A stretch of DNA of 64,000 nucleotides from Halorussus salinisoli (GCA_005239435.1 SZNP01000011.1:124001-188000); one strand, 5' to 3'. Counted from the stretch's first letter, positions 24,360 to 32,386 are shown. The notes: generated by a model from the sequence alone, not told the origin. A program made the numbers and translations.

Positions 24360-24977
24360 ATGAACTCTGAAGAGCGAGAACAAGTCTATGGGAAGGAAGA
24401 GTATTACTGGGGAGCGGAACCGAACCAAATGGCCGAACGAACGGTCGAAATCGCGTCCAGCGTAGCGAACGAACCAACAGCTATCGACATCGGAGCTGGC
24501 GAAGGGAGGGACTCCGTTCTCTTCGCCGAGCACGGGTGGAAAGTGTATGCTGTCGATGTGTCTCGGAACGGTTTGGAGAAGGCAAAACGACTCGCCGAGC
24601 GTCGAGCCGTCGATATTGAAACGATTCGGGCAGATGCAAACGGACTGACCCTCCCTACGAGCGTTGATGTTGTCTACTCGGCAGGAACAGTCCAGTATAT
24701 CCATCCTGAAAACCGGAATCGACAGTTCGACCATTTCAAGTCTCAAACGAACGCCAACGGGGTTCACGCTATCTTCGCGTTCGTCGACCACCCCGATATC
24801 CCAACGCCGCCGGACTGGACGGAAAACGAGTACTTTTACCATCTGGGCGAACTGGCAGACCACTACGAGGACTGGAAGACGATTCAATACGACGAGATTG
24901 TATTTGACGATGACTCCGGGAACGAACCGCACCAGCATGCGGCGGAGATTCTGTTTGCGCAAAACCCGGGTGAGTGA
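24360..24977 (+). CDS. SAM methyltransferase carried inside the IS
   Basis: A 205-residue class I methyltransferase; the ATG at 24360 is preferred over an in-frame TTG at 24339. Motifs: 'PTAIDIGAGEGRDSVLFAEHGWKVYAVDVSRNGLEKAKRLA' (SAM motif I and acidic residue of motif II), 'IRADANGL' and 'VDVVYSAGTVQYIHPENR'. It resembles TehB-like small methyltransferases. It lies wholly between the inverted repeats of the element and its 3' end overlaps the 3' end of the opposing transposase frame. Possible roles are protecting the element's DNA, conferring resistance to a toxic compound, or none; the substrate cannot be told. Confidence 0.75.
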   Translation: MNSEEREQVYGKEEYYWGAEPNQMAERTVEIASSVANEPTAIDIGAGEGRDSVLFAEHGWKVYAVDVSRNGLEKAKRLAERRAVDIETIRADANGLTLPTSVDVVYSAGTVQYIHPENRNRQFDHFKSQTNANGVHAIFAFVDHPDIPTPPDWTENEYFYHLGELADHYEDWKTIQYDEIVFDDDSGNEPHQHAAEILFAQNPGE

Positions 24978-25770
24978 GACAGCCGACAACGAGTTCACGG
25001 AACTGCTTCCACCAGCGCCGTGAGCGGATGAATGCGCCATATTTCCGTTTAAGGCGAGAGTTCACCGTCTCGTTCTGACTACGTTGCCCGTAGAGGTCGG
25101 CGTCTAGCCGAGCATTCCACGCTTTGTGGAGCGACGAAAATTCTCGGTGCTTGATCAGGGGACGAATGCCATCTTCACGGGCTAACGCGCGAATCTTCTG
25201 GTCGTCGTATCCCTTGTCGCCGAGGAGAATCGCTACTTTACCGGTATTCCGCTCGATGAGCGACGGCGCGATCTTCGAGTCGTGTTTTCTGGTCGTCGTC
25301 ACGTGGAGATCGAGGATGGCATTCGCTCTCGTATCCACGAGAAGTGTAACTTTCAACTGCTGAATCGTCAGCTTCGTTCGCTTCGTGTAGTGTTTCGAGG
25401 CGTAACTCCGGTCAAATCCGGAGGCATCGATCCCGACGACACCGTTAGTCGGGAGGAGTGTGACCGAGAGGTTGAGCAGGACGCGCCAAACCGCCATACC
25501 AAGCCTGTCGAACGCTTTGCACAGCGTTGACGGCGCAGGGAGTTCGGTGAGGTTAATCGCTTTCCGAATGCGGGGCATCTCGATAAGTTCGTCGAGGAGA
25601 GTTCGATAGGTCGTGTCCTTCCGCATTTTAAGACACAGGAGAACGATGTGCTGATGACGTGAGTACCGTCGTTTCGAGAACTTCGAAGAGTAGCGAGCGA
25701 CAGCTCGACGAGCCAAGCGAAATGCCTTCTCAACAAACCGGAGTACCCGCGACTTTGGGAGGGCTTGCAT
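24769..25770 (-). CDS. IS5-type DDE transposase with altered C-terminus
   Basis: A 333-residue frame. The DDE catalytic residues are in place: D in 'VVGIDASGFDRS', D in 'LLGDKGYDDQ' and E in 'QRSQNETVNSRLKRKYGAF'. The normal family ends shortly after 'WWKQFRELVV...'. Here homology stops at 'CLTH' (about 24975) and the frame runs on ~70 residues through the complement of the methyltransferase gene. Capture of the passenger therefore replaced the last few transposase residues. The clean target duplication argues that the protein, or one supplied in trans, still works. Confidence 0.85.
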   Translation of the reverse strand: MQALPKSRVLRFVEKAFRLARRAVARYSSKFSKRRYSRHQHIVLLCLKMRKDTTYRTLLDELIEMPRIRKAINLTELPAPSTLCKAFDRLGMAVWRVLLNLSVTLLPTNGVVGIDASGFDRSYASKHYTKRTKLTIQQLKVTLLVDTRANAILDLHVTTTRKHDSKIAPSLIERNTGKVAILLGDKGYDDQKIRALAREDGIRPLIKHREFSSLHKAWNARLDADLYGQRSQNETVNSRLKRKYGAFIRSRRWWKQFRELVVGCLTHPGFAQTESPPHAGAVRSRSHRQIQSRRIESSSSPRSGLPVRPDGKSTRFPSSPAALGYRGGRRTRR

Positions 25771-25855
25771 CCGGTCAAACTACCGATCGAACCTGTAACT
25801 CTCTGAGGATTTCAACAGAGCCATACGAAGGCGAAGCAGGTTACGACACTACTCG

Positions 25856-26746
25856 ATGACTCAGCGGGACTCTAACCACGAAGAACTTCGGCCACTCGGC
25901 GAAGCGACGCATATCCCTGACGACAAACTCTCCAACAGTAGCGACAAGGAGTCTAGCCAGCAACGACTGGACACAGTCGCTGCAAGATATCCAAACGAGA
26001 CGACAGCAACGGGAAGCGAGTGTTCCTCCTGTGGAGCATCTGTTCCTGCGAGCCAGACCAAGTGCAGGTTCTGTCTGGTGAATCACCTCGATAGCTCCGA
26101 GGAGGAACAGTCTACGTCAGATACCAAGTGGACACTCCTACATGTCATTCATCTAGTTATGGAAGCGTCGACGTTCTACAGCGCCATCGCGAAGGGTACT
26201 GCGGCGGCCACTCTCCTTGCGAAGACCGACAGAGACTCCGCGGTCGACGACTGCCAGCTAATTGCCGAATTCGACGAGGAGCCTGCACCACAACTTGCCG
26301 ACAAGTGGTCCTCGCTCCCTGAGGCAACACGGGTTACGTCTGAACAGGGCAGACAGCTACTCGAAATCGCTCGTGAGCGAACTGTGTGGCAGGACACGAC
26401 GCGGTCACGTCACGACGGCGAACATGCGACGTTCCTCTACGACGAAAGTGGACACGAGATTCACAGCAAAGATCGTCTTGGGACCCTTCTTGAGAGCCCA
26501 GACGATGTGTGGCTAGTACCCGCGGTTGCACTCCAACAATCTGTCGAAGAGACCACAACGGACAGCCACCAACGCGAGCGACCGAACAGGAGACACCTTG
26601 AGTGTCGTGAGTGCGGCTGCGATACTTCCCATCGATTCCTCGACTTTGAGACCGTCCCTGACGGCGAGTGGAGTGCTCAGCCGATGTGGGAGTGCCAGGT
26701 CTGCGGAATGCCTCGATACGGGCCAGAACCCAAAGCAGACCAGTAG
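25856..26746 (+). CDS. Zinc-ribbon protein, cassette gene A (copy 1)
   Basis: A 296-residue protein with two zinc-binding segments, 'CSSCGASVPASQTKCRFC' (~57-74) and 'CRECGCDTSHRFLDFETVPDGEWSAQPMWECQVC' (~250-285). Between them lies a domain shared with the protein at 28335-28826: compare 'ATFLYDESGHEIHSKDRLGTLLESPDDVWLVPA' here with 'TIFLYDEHASGIRHRDHLDRILDEGENLWIVPA' there. The family is not recognised. It heads the first of two tandem three-gene cassettes. Its promoter has been separated from it by the element at 24254-25822, so expression is probably altered or lost. Confidence 0.6.
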   Translation: MTQRDSNHEELRPLGEATHIPDDKLSNSSDKESSQQRLDTVAARYPNETTATGSECSSCGASVPASQTKCRFCLVNHLDSSEEEQSTSDTKWTLLHVIHLVMEASTFYSAIAKGTAAATLLAKTDRDSAVDDCQLIAEFDEEPAPQLADKWSSLPEATRVTSEQGRQLLEIARERTVWQDTTRSRHDGEHATFLYDESGHEIHSKDRLGTLLESPDDVWLVPAVALQQSVEETTTDSHQRERPNRRHLECRECGCDTSHRFLDFETVPDGEWSAQPMWECQVCGMPRYGPEPKADQ

Positions 26747-26760
26747 ACGGGAAGACAATC

Positions 26761-26802
26761 TTAACCAACAGACGAACGCGTATTTCGGCGTTTGTTGGTT
26801 AA
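26761..26802. promoter_or_regulatory. TTAACCAACA inverted repeat, site 1
   Basis: TTAACCAACA at 26761-26770 and TGTTGGTTAA at 26793-26802 are perfect 10-bp inverted arms 22 bp apart, between genes A and B. Nearly the same element occurs at 28157-28195 and 36326-36367, always upstream of a gene and with similar spacing, so it is likely an operator for one regulator. Confidence 0.6.
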
Positions 26803-26986
26803 CTACAGACCGATTCACGCCTCCCTCTTGATCGATGGTTGATTTGGTAGAGGAGATAAGGAACGAGTCACAGCTCGCTACGGAGCAATGCTGAGGGTAT
26901 TTGCTGTCCTAACAACAGACCGACTCAGACTCACATATATTTGAAGAACGCGAAGATATATTGAGCGCGACTGCGTACAGTCAGCT

Positions 26987-27514
26987 ATGACAGAGTTTGA
27001 TCCAGCCCCAGAATCCGAGGGTTCGCAACGACGGTGGCAGGAAGGAACAGATACGTTTGGCCGCGTCTACGATGTTATCCTCGGGATTACGTCGCCGACG
27101 ACGTATACCGAGATCGCAGAGCTTGCGGATTGCTCTTCAAACGCCGCGAAAAAGCATCTTGATCGTTTGACAGAGATGGGTATCGTCCGCGCAGACAGAG
27201 ACAGTCGTCCTCCAAAGTACGAACGAAACGAGGGGTATCTCGAATGGCAGGACGCCAGCCGGATCGCAGACGAACTCACTCTCGAAGAGATAATCGACCG
27301 CGTGAAAGCACTCGAAGAACAGCGCGCTGAATACGAATCCCAGTTTGGGACAACAGAGCCGGCAGACGTCTCTGTGTTCGACTACGACAATCATGAAACC
27401 ATCCACGAACGGATGACTGCAGTCAGCGAGTGGCAGGGCGTGATTCGGGATATTCGGCTGTACGAACTCGCTCGCCAACTCTCGCAGAACGATGGACATC
27501 TGATTCCAGCCTAA
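26987..27514 (+). CDS. Winged-helix regulator, cassette gene B (copy 1)
   Basis: A 175-residue protein with a TATA-like gatatatt ~27 nt before the ATG. Residues ~20-85 are a winged helix ('RVYDVILGITSPTTYTEIAELADCSSNAAKKHLDRLTEMGIVRADRDSRPPKYERNEGYLEW'). A helical coiled-coil stretch ('LEEIIDRVKALEEQRAEYESQFG') and a C-terminal helical part follow. It is paralogous to B' at 28928-29494 (shared 'PxxYERNExYLxW' and 'SEW' blocks) and belongs to a haloarchaea-specific regulator family. Its TAA is directly followed by the ATG of gene C. It is the best candidate to bind the TTAACCAACA repeats. Confidence 0.7.
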   Translation: MTEFDPAPESEGSQRRWQEGTDTFGRVYDVILGITSPTTYTEIAELADCSSNAAKKHLDRLTEMGIVRADRDSRPPKYERNEGYLEWQDASRIADELTLEEIIDRVKALEEQRAEYESQFGTTEPADVSVFDYDNHETIHERMTAVSEWQGVIRDIRLYELARQLSQNDGHLIPA

Positions 27515-27961
27515 ATGAGTCAGCCCCCAGAAGATTCAGTGCCTGACTCGACAGGGCCAACGGACCGACAGACGTTGCGCCTCCTAGAGCGACACCTCGC
27601 GTCGGATTCGCTCGTCGCCGAGACAGCATTCGACCCTGACTCCTACGAACCGCGTCTGCTCCAAGCACTACTTGATACTGGACGCTACCCAGACTCGGTG
27701 ACAGCGGTTCGCCTCGACATCCGATGGTTTACGACTGGCGACTTCTTAGTCCACTATGTCGAAGAACACAACGAAGACCAGTGGGAGTGCCACTGGGATC
27801 GCCATCCAAACACTCACAACACACGGTTGCACTTCCATCAGCCCCCAACTGCGACCGAGATTACGGATCTTGAACTTCCCTCACTCCATCCACTCGAAGT
27901 GTACTCAACCGTGTTCACGGCGATAGAGCAACGGCTTGAGAGCCTGTGGTCATCCCAGTGA
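27515..27961 (+). CDS. Conserved protein, cassette gene C (copy 1)
   Basis: A 148-residue protein that starts on the base after gene B stops (TAAATG), so the two are co-translated. It shares 'DIRWFTTGDFLVHYVEEHNEDQWECHWDRHPNTHNTRLHFHQPP' with the C' frame at 29487-29935. The His-rich 'HWDRHPNTHN...HFH' looks like a metal-binding or catalytic segment but matches no family I can name. Its TGA overlaps the start of an IS200/IS605-type hairpin region, so the very C-terminus may be shaped by that insertion. Confidence 0.65.
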   Translation: MSQPPEDSVPDSTGPTDRQTLRLLERHLASDSLVAETAFDPDSYEPRLLQALLDTGRYPDSVTAVRLDIRWFTTGDFLVHYVEEHNEDQWECHWDRHPNTHNTRLHFHQPPTATEITDLELPSLHPLEVYSTVFTAIEQRLESLWSSQ

Positions 27962-27995
27962 CATCCTCCCCGCCGTAAACGGCGGGTTTCTCTCT
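27959..27995. repeat. IS200/IS605-type end hairpin after gene C
   Basis: TGACATCCTCC is followed by CCCGCCG-TAAA-CGGCGGG (7-bp stem, TAAA loop) and a T-rich tail. No transposase is nearby. The first three bases are the stop codon of gene C. It may now act as a terminator. Confidence 0.5.
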
Positions 27996-28156
27996 TCGCA
28001 GAAAGATAGTCAATCTTATGCAAAGCTGTGGAAAGACGATCTGACACGTTCAGACTCTGGTCCAGTCTGGCGATTTGAATGCTAACCAGCCACTCGATCT
28101 GAAGCCACTATAAGCAAATGACCTCTTTCCACGTTTCTATATAAGAGCGAAGATAG

Positions 28157-28195
28157 TTAACCAACACACCAGCAGATATCGGGTTTATTGGTTAA
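28157..28195. promoter_or_regulatory. TTAACCAACA inverted repeat, site 2
   Basis: TTAACCAACA at 28157-28166 and TATTGGTTAA at 28186-28195 (one mismatch) are 19 bp apart and ~140 bp upstream of gene A'. As at site 1, the right arm is followed by ctacag. The surrounding gap (27996-28334) holds no gene. Confidence 0.6.
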
Positions 28196-28334
28196 CTACA
28201 GGTCTGCCCGCGACTTCTCCTCTGTTAAATAATTAATCTCAACTGTAGTTTTTCTGTGCCGGCAATGAGTGCCGGCGCACCAAGTAGTAGCGCGGCGTGC
28301 CGTCATGGGCGTCGGCAGATCGAAGTGAGAACCA

Positions 28335-28826
28335 ATGCATATGGTGATTTACTCGCTAGTAGAGGCATCAACACAAGACGAAGCACTCGCGACTGGAAGG
28401 ACGGTGTTCGACCGACTCGTCGGAGCTAGCCCACATGCAACTGCGGTGTTCGATTACTACGTGACGTTCGATGAGTCGGGCACGTCAGTCGCTGGTAACG
28501 CCCGGTGGTGCGACCTGCCAGTAGCAGCGCCCGTCAAGTCTGACGAGGGTCAGGAACTACTGGAACGTGGGTGGGACGCGACGAAGAATGAGTTCGAGCG
28601 GAATCTTGTCCGCGTGAGGGACGCGCTCGAGGAATTGAGCGACGAAGAGATCATGCGCGACAAAGGGCTTGCCCGGCATGCGTTCCACCAAGTCGGCGCA
28701 TACGAGGGGCCGACTATCTTCCTGTACGACGAACACGCCAGCGGTATCCGGCATCGAGACCACCTCGACCGAATCCTCGACGAGGGCGAAAACCTCTGGA
28801 TCGTCCCAGCAGACGTCCACTATTGA
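28335..28826 (+). CDS. Conserved protein, cassette gene A' (copy 2)
   Basis: A 163-residue protein corresponding to the middle domain of gene A but without its zinc ribbons. Shared features are 'SLVEAST' near the start, 'SDEGQELLERG' against 'SEQGRQLLEIA', and 'TIFLYDE...HRDHLDRILDEGENLWIVPADVHY' at the end. No catalytic motif is evident. It heads the second cassette and is followed by a perfect 8-bp hairpin at 28826-28846. The function is unknown. Confidence 0.6.
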   Translation: MHMVIYSLVEASTQDEALATGRTVFDRLVGASPHATAVFDYYVTFDESGTSVAGNARWCDLPVAAPVKSDEGQELLERGWDATKNEFERNLVRVRDALEELSDEEIMRDKGLARHAFHQVGAYEGPTIFLYDEHASGIRHRDHLDRILDEGENLWIVPADVHY

Positions 28827-28846
28827 ACGGAGCGACAAGCTCCGTT
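28826..28846 (+). terminator. Hairpin after gene A'
   Basis: AACGGAGC and GCTCCGTT form a perfect 8-bp stem with a GACAA loop starting on the last base of the A' stop codon. It probably ends or attenuates transcription between A' and B'. Confidence 0.45.
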
Positions 28847-28927
28847 ACATGGGGCAGAAATAATTCAGCGTACGATAGATATATGACCGATACTGCCGAA
28901 AGGTTAGGAAACAGGAGGAGGATAGTG

Positions 28928-29494
28928 ATGGATTTGACTGACACCCCCGAGGACGTTCGAGACCCGGACGAGGAACCACCAGATTTCACCGAGTGGGATG
29001 CACCCGAAGAGGTCCTGAAAGGTGGGCCAACGCGGGAACGATTGCTCGGTGTCATCTTACAACTCCGTACCCCAACCAAGGTCGCTGAAATCGCAGACCA
29101 AGCAAACTGCGACACCGAGACCGCACGTGACTACCTCGAATGGTTCACCTCGATGGGGATGACGCGCGAGATTCCGGGGCGGCCGGTAAGATACGAGCGA
29201 AACGAGTCGTATCTGCGGTGGCGCAGAATCGAACAGATTCGAGAACAGTACTCCGAGAGTGAAATCGTCGAGGAACTCAAAGAGACGATGGAGCAACTTG
29301 AGGAGTACCGGACGCGATTCGACGCAAACAGTCCGGATGACGTGTCGCTCGTGGACGATACTGGAGAGTCGGCGGTCGAAGAAATGTGGGAGGCGGTGAG
29401 TGAGTGGAAAACACTGGAGCGACGGGCAGAACTGTTAGATGCAGCGCGGCAGAACGGCCATCCGTCGAGCGGTGGTGCCAGAGTCGATGCCTGA
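28928..29494 (+). CDS. Winged-helix regulator, cassette gene B' (copy 2)
   Basis: A 188-residue protein. The ATG at 28928 is chosen because a strong Shine-Dalgarno run (aggagga, ~28911-28919) lies ~8 nt upstream; the frame is open back to 28823. Residues ~35-105 are a winged helix ('RERLLGVILQLRTPTKVAEIADQANCDTETARDYLEWFTSMGMTREIPGRPVRYERNESYLRW'), followed by a coiled coil ('EIVEELKETMEQLEEYRTRF'). It is paralogous to gene B. Its stop overlaps the ATG of the C' frame. It probably regulates its own cassette. Confidence 0.7.
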   Translation: MDLTDTPEDVRDPDEEPPDFTEWDAPEEVLKGGPTRERLLGVILQLRTPTKVAEIADQANCDTETARDYLEWFTSMGMTREIPGRPVRYERNESYLRWRRIEQIREQYSESEIVEELKETMEQLEEYRTRFDANSPDDVSLVDDTGESAVEEMWEAVSEWKTLERRAELLDAARQNGHPSSGGARVDA

Positions 29495-29935
29495 CGACCG
29501 GCCGGGTGACGACGAGGACGTCGCGGAGACTGTTGTGGCATCGATACCGAGATTCTCGAACAAATCGGCCAACACCTCGAACGAAGCCAGCGGTTCTCAG
29601 AGGTTGTGTTCCAGCCAGACTATGCGCCGAGTTCCGTCGTGGCAGAATACGACATGGGGTACTTTCCGGCGACTATCGACCGGGCGTATCTCCAGATTCG
29701 ATGGTACGAAACAGACGATTTCAGCGTCCACTACTCCGAGCAGTACAACGACGGCGACCATTGGGAATGTCGGTGGGACCGCCATCCGAACAGCCACAAC
29801 GCCCGCTCTCACTTTCACCCACCGCCAGATGCAACGACGCCCGGTGACGATGCAGAGTACGCAAGCGACTGGCGGGATGTACTCTCAAGCGTTCTTGAGG
29901 ACTTAGACGACCGAATTGAAGCGTTCTGGGAGTGA
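29487..29935 (+). pseudogene. Cassette gene C' with a frameshift (copy 2)
   Basis: The ATG at 29487 overlaps the B' stop and gives 'MPDDRPGDDEDVAETVV', after which the homologous reading moves to another frame: 'GIDTEILEQIGQHLERSQRFSEVVFQPDYAPSSVVAEYDMGYFPA...YLQIRWYETDDFSVHYSEQYNDGDHWECRWDRHPNSHN' to the TGA at 29935. One missing G in the gttgtggcatc stretch near 29533 would join the two. The rest is intact and conserved with gene C, so this is a recent frameshift or a sequencing error. Otherwise translation would have to begin at GTG 29606. Confidence 0.6.
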
Positions 29936-30067
29936 ATGTCAGAAGTCGTCTTATCTTCTCTTGGGTGCAGAACATTACTCAGTTAGTGAATCCGTGACGG
30001 AGTGACCGCGTGAGTTTTTCACCCCCTGAGGGATGCGGGGACTCAAAGTAGTTCCTCGAATTGAACC

Positions 30068-30469
30068 ATGAGTGGAACAACCGACTCCCAATCACTCGAA
30101 CAGACACGGCCAAGCCAGAAACAGGATGTCGTCTACGTCGGCTACCGACGGCGTGGACGCGCTGTTGTGGAAAAACAACCTGGGCAAGAGCGGGTGACGC
30201 CAGAGCAGCGTCTCGAACTGGCGAATCACAGTCCCTCGGGCTTCGGTTGGGGATACGGTGGGAGTGGCCCGGCGCAACTTGCGCTTGCGCTTCTGCTGGA
30301 CTACACCGGCGACGAAGATGTCGCGCTAGCCCACTACACCGCGTTCAAAAAACAGGTCGTGAGCCAGTTGGACTGCTCTCATCCTGAAGGGTACTGGCGA
30401 CTCACCGGCACCGACATCGAAAATACCCTTCGTGAACTGTCCGACGAAGCCGTCGCACCGTCCAACTGA
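30068..30469 (+). CDS. DUF6166-like protein
   Basis: A 133-residue protein. The pattern 'VVYVGYRRRGRAVVEKQ...RLELANHSPSGFGWGYGGSGPAQLALALLLDYTGDEDVALAHYTAFKKQVVSQL...YWRLTGTDIENTL' matches the small family I know as DUF6166, found on plasmids and conjugative elements in archaea and bacteria. The function is unknown. It opens a run of short same-strand genes (30-32.5 kb) typical of plasmid accessory regions. The family name is from memory and should be confirmed with a profile. Confidence 0.7.
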   Translation: MSGTTDSQSLEQTRPSQKQDVVYVGYRRRGRAVVEKQPGQERVTPEQRLELANHSPSGFGWGYGGSGPAQLALALLLDYTGDEDVALAHYTAFKKQVVSQLDCSHPEGYWRLTGTDIENTLRELSDEAVAPSN

Positions 30470-30491
30470 ACACCAGTAATACAGCTACATC

Positions 30492-30761
30492 ATGTCAGAA
30501 CACAATTCGCCTTCCTGTACAACGACCGAATCGAAAGCGACCAATGACGAATCGCCACCCACGGAGTACGTCGAGCGGAGCGTCGTCGGTATTTCGCTCA
30601 CCGTGAAACTCAATCGAGGGACTGGGACGCGGGATGAAGACCAGATTAAGGCGAAGGTGAAAGCGAAAACGCTCGAAGACGCTCGTGACGATATGGACGC
30701 ACTTCGAGCGTACATTCGTGACCTTGCCGAGGAGACTCGTCAGATTCAACCGGCGGGGTGA
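30492..30761 (+). CDS. Small conserved haloarchaeal protein
   Basis: An 89-residue protein 22 bp after the DUF6166-like gene, probably in the same transcript. After an acidic 25-residue lead it has a strand-helix pattern ('VERSVVGISLTVKLNRGTGTRDEDQIKAKVKAKTLEDARDDMDALRAYIRDLAEETRQIQP'). No motif is recognised. Similar short proteins are frequent on haloarchaeal plasmids. Confidence 0.55.
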   Translation: MSEHNSPSCTTTESKATNDESPPTEYVERSVVGISLTVKLNRGTGTRDEDQIKAKVKAKTLEDARDDMDALRAYIRDLAEETRQIQPAG

Positions 30762-30869
30762 GACGAACACGCAAACGAGGTCTAGACTCAAATAGAAACG
30801 ACACTCAGAGCAATTTTTCTGCCCCAGAAGGGTGCGGGGCACTCGACTTCTCGGTGCCTTGCGACGACA

Positions 30870-31316
30870 ATGACGACGCCACTTGCAAGACTCAAGACGA
30901 CGAGTAGAGTTAGGAAACGAGCGCAGTACGAAGCACTCGAATTCGAACTGCTGAATGGCGATGTGCGTGTGCGAAATGGGAGCTACGCCGACCCGGAAAA
31001 TCACGAGTACACCGTCCGCATCGAGGACGACCTGCCGACGGCGTGTACGTGCCCGGCAGACGCGAAATACAGCGGGGCGTGTAAACACCGCGTTGCAATC
31101 GCGCTCCGCCGGCCCATTCTCGACGCCGTCCGCCACCACCAACTTCTCGCCGACGGTGGCGAGACTGTCCAGCCCTCAAATCACTCTCTCAACCACGAGG
31201 AGAACCCCGAAGAACAAGTAGAGACAGAAGAACCGGACTGTGACTGTGCGGACCTCTCCAGCGATTTTCCGTGCTGGGAGTGCTACCGAACCGGGCGACG
31301 TGACCTCCCCGAATAG
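30870..31316 (+). CDS. SWIM zinc-finger protein
   Basis: A 148-residue protein. The SWIM motif CxCx(n)CxH is complete in 'ACTCPADAKYSGACKHRVAIAL' (~58-78), preceded by the usual strand-rich 'GDVRVRNGSYADPENHEYTVRIEDDLPT'. A second Cys-rich segment near the C-terminus ('PDCDCADLSSDFPCWECYRTGRRDLPE') may bind another zinc. SWIM fingers bind DNA or proteins; on haloarchaeal plasmids their role is unknown. The call is safe at domain level. Confidence 0.75.
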   Translation: MTTPLARLKTTSRVRKRAQYEALEFELLNGDVRVRNGSYADPENHEYTVRIEDDLPTACTCPADAKYSGACKHRVAIALRRPILDAVRHHQLLADGGETVQPSNHSLNHEENPEEQVETEEPDCDCADLSSDFPCWECYRTGRRDLPE

Positions 31317-31516
31317 CACTCTGCGCATCGAGACGACCTCATTGCGTACTCCTACGCTGTATCGAAGCACAACTACCAGCAACCGATCCCGAACTCTATG
31401 ACTTCCCCCGAAAACATGACCTCGAAACACGTCGCACGTATTCTTTCGGCGTGGAGTCCCAAGAATTGCTCTCGGTTGTTTTTGGTCGCCTCCAACAGGA
31501 GTGGAGGCGACGACAA

Positions 31517-31735
31517 GTGAATACCGTCTCAGATGACGATGAATCGAATGGACTCTCACCGGAACAACGACTTGAACCGCGAAACATCCGGCTCATCGAC
31601 CCAAGCATTGCGACGATAGACGACATGGACACGCTCCGTGCCTGTGTCGCCTATGAGAACACCCACCAGAATCGCATCCAAATCCTACGACGGCTCAAAC
31701 GACGTGCTGAAGAAATCCGGTCAGAGCAGGCGTAA
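31517..31735 (+). CDS. Small hypothetical helical protein
   Basis: A 72-residue protein if read from the GTG at 31517 (MNTVSDDDESNG); the frame is open upstream to 31451. It shares 'SPEQRLEPRN' with 'TPEQRLELAN' of the DUF6166-like protein nearby, and the rest is helical ('MDTLRACVAYENTHQNRIQILRRLKRRAEEI'). The function is unknown. The short length and uncertain start lower the confidence. Confidence 0.4.
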   Translation: MNTVSDDDESNGLSPEQRLEPRNIRLIDPSIATIDDMDTLRACVAYENTHQNRIQILRRLKRRAEEIRSEQA

Positions 31736-31865
31736 CAGTAGTTGGTGATACGGTTTCTTTATTCAGTTGACATCCCGTAACTGATTCGGTGGTTTTGCTC
31801 AATGCGTGGTGCGAATCTATCAGACGGTGAGAAGGCATTTATCGATAGTATCAATAGTTTTTCGC

Positions 31866-32252
31866 ATGAGACGACGTGCTCTCCTCTCCACCGCTCTTGG
31901 AAGCAGTCCCATCATATCTGGTTGTCTCGGCGTCGGAGGGAAACAGGGTGGAGAAGGAACGACCGTCGAAATTATCCCAACTAACCAGACCAATCAACAA
32001 ATTACCCTCAATGTAGCCGTCTACGCGACGGATAGCTCCCTGCTACTTGACCACTCGTACTCGTTGCCGCCGGAACACGCTAATGAATCACAGGATGTCA
32101 AAAATCGAGTTGACCACCTTGTCGTCTCACTAAATGGCGGAGACCAGATAAGACACGAGTACGACCCTGACGTGGACATCTGTTTACGCGATGGCGAAGA
32201 CGTTCAAATCATAGTCAAACCAGAAGGTATCTCGTTCGCTTACTCGTGTTAA
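31866..32252 (+). CDS. Tat-exported lipoprotein, hypothetical
   Basis: A 128-residue protein from the ATG at 31866; the frame extends upstream but the signal peptide fixes this start. 'MRRRALLSTALGSSPIISGCLG' has a twin-arginine motif, a short hydrophobic core and a lipobox ending at Cys20, so it should be exported folded and lipid-anchored outside the membrane. The mature part is a beta-rich domain ('TVEIIPTNQTNQQITLNVAVYATDSSLLLDHSYSLP'). Haloarchaeal lipoproteins of this size are common and mostly uncharacterised. Confidence 0.65.
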   Translation: MRRRALLSTALGSSPIISGCLGVGGKQGGEGTTVEIIPTNQTNQQITLNVAVYATDSSLLLDHSYSLPPEHANESQDVKNRVDHLVVSLNGGDQIRHEYDPDVDICLRDGEDVQIIVKPEGISFAYSC

Positions 32253-32386
32253 ATCCACGCTCTATATTGAGCGGCGGTTGCACGGATGGTTCTGAATACA
32301 GAAACCGTGCTACCAACTACTGGTAACACTCCGTCTCGCGGAGAACGTTGTTTTTCGAGCCTCAAACGGGTGGAGGCTCGAAGAAC

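Larger units (their letters stand above)
24254..25822. mobile_element. IS5-type element (ISH1-like group) with methyltransferase passenger
   Basis: Perfect 17-bp inverted ends, GGCTCTGTTGAAATCCT at 24254-24270 and its complement at 25806-25822, are bordered by an exact 8-bp target duplication ATACGAAG at 24246-24253 and 25823-25830. Between them are a DDE transposase (minus strand) and a SAM methyltransferase (plus strand) facing each other. At 1569 bp it is ~500 bp longer than usual for IS5-type elements with 8-bp duplications, which fits one extra gene. The intact duplication shows the whole unit moved as one recently. A 12-bp partial copy of the end (aggatttcaaca) lies at 24190. Confidence 0.9.

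Noticed and set aside
24330..25040. 236-codon minus-strand frame opposite the passenger methyltransferase
   Set aside because: Its composition is Val/Arg/Phe-rich shadow coding and the plus strand gives a textbook SAM methyltransferase over the same bases.
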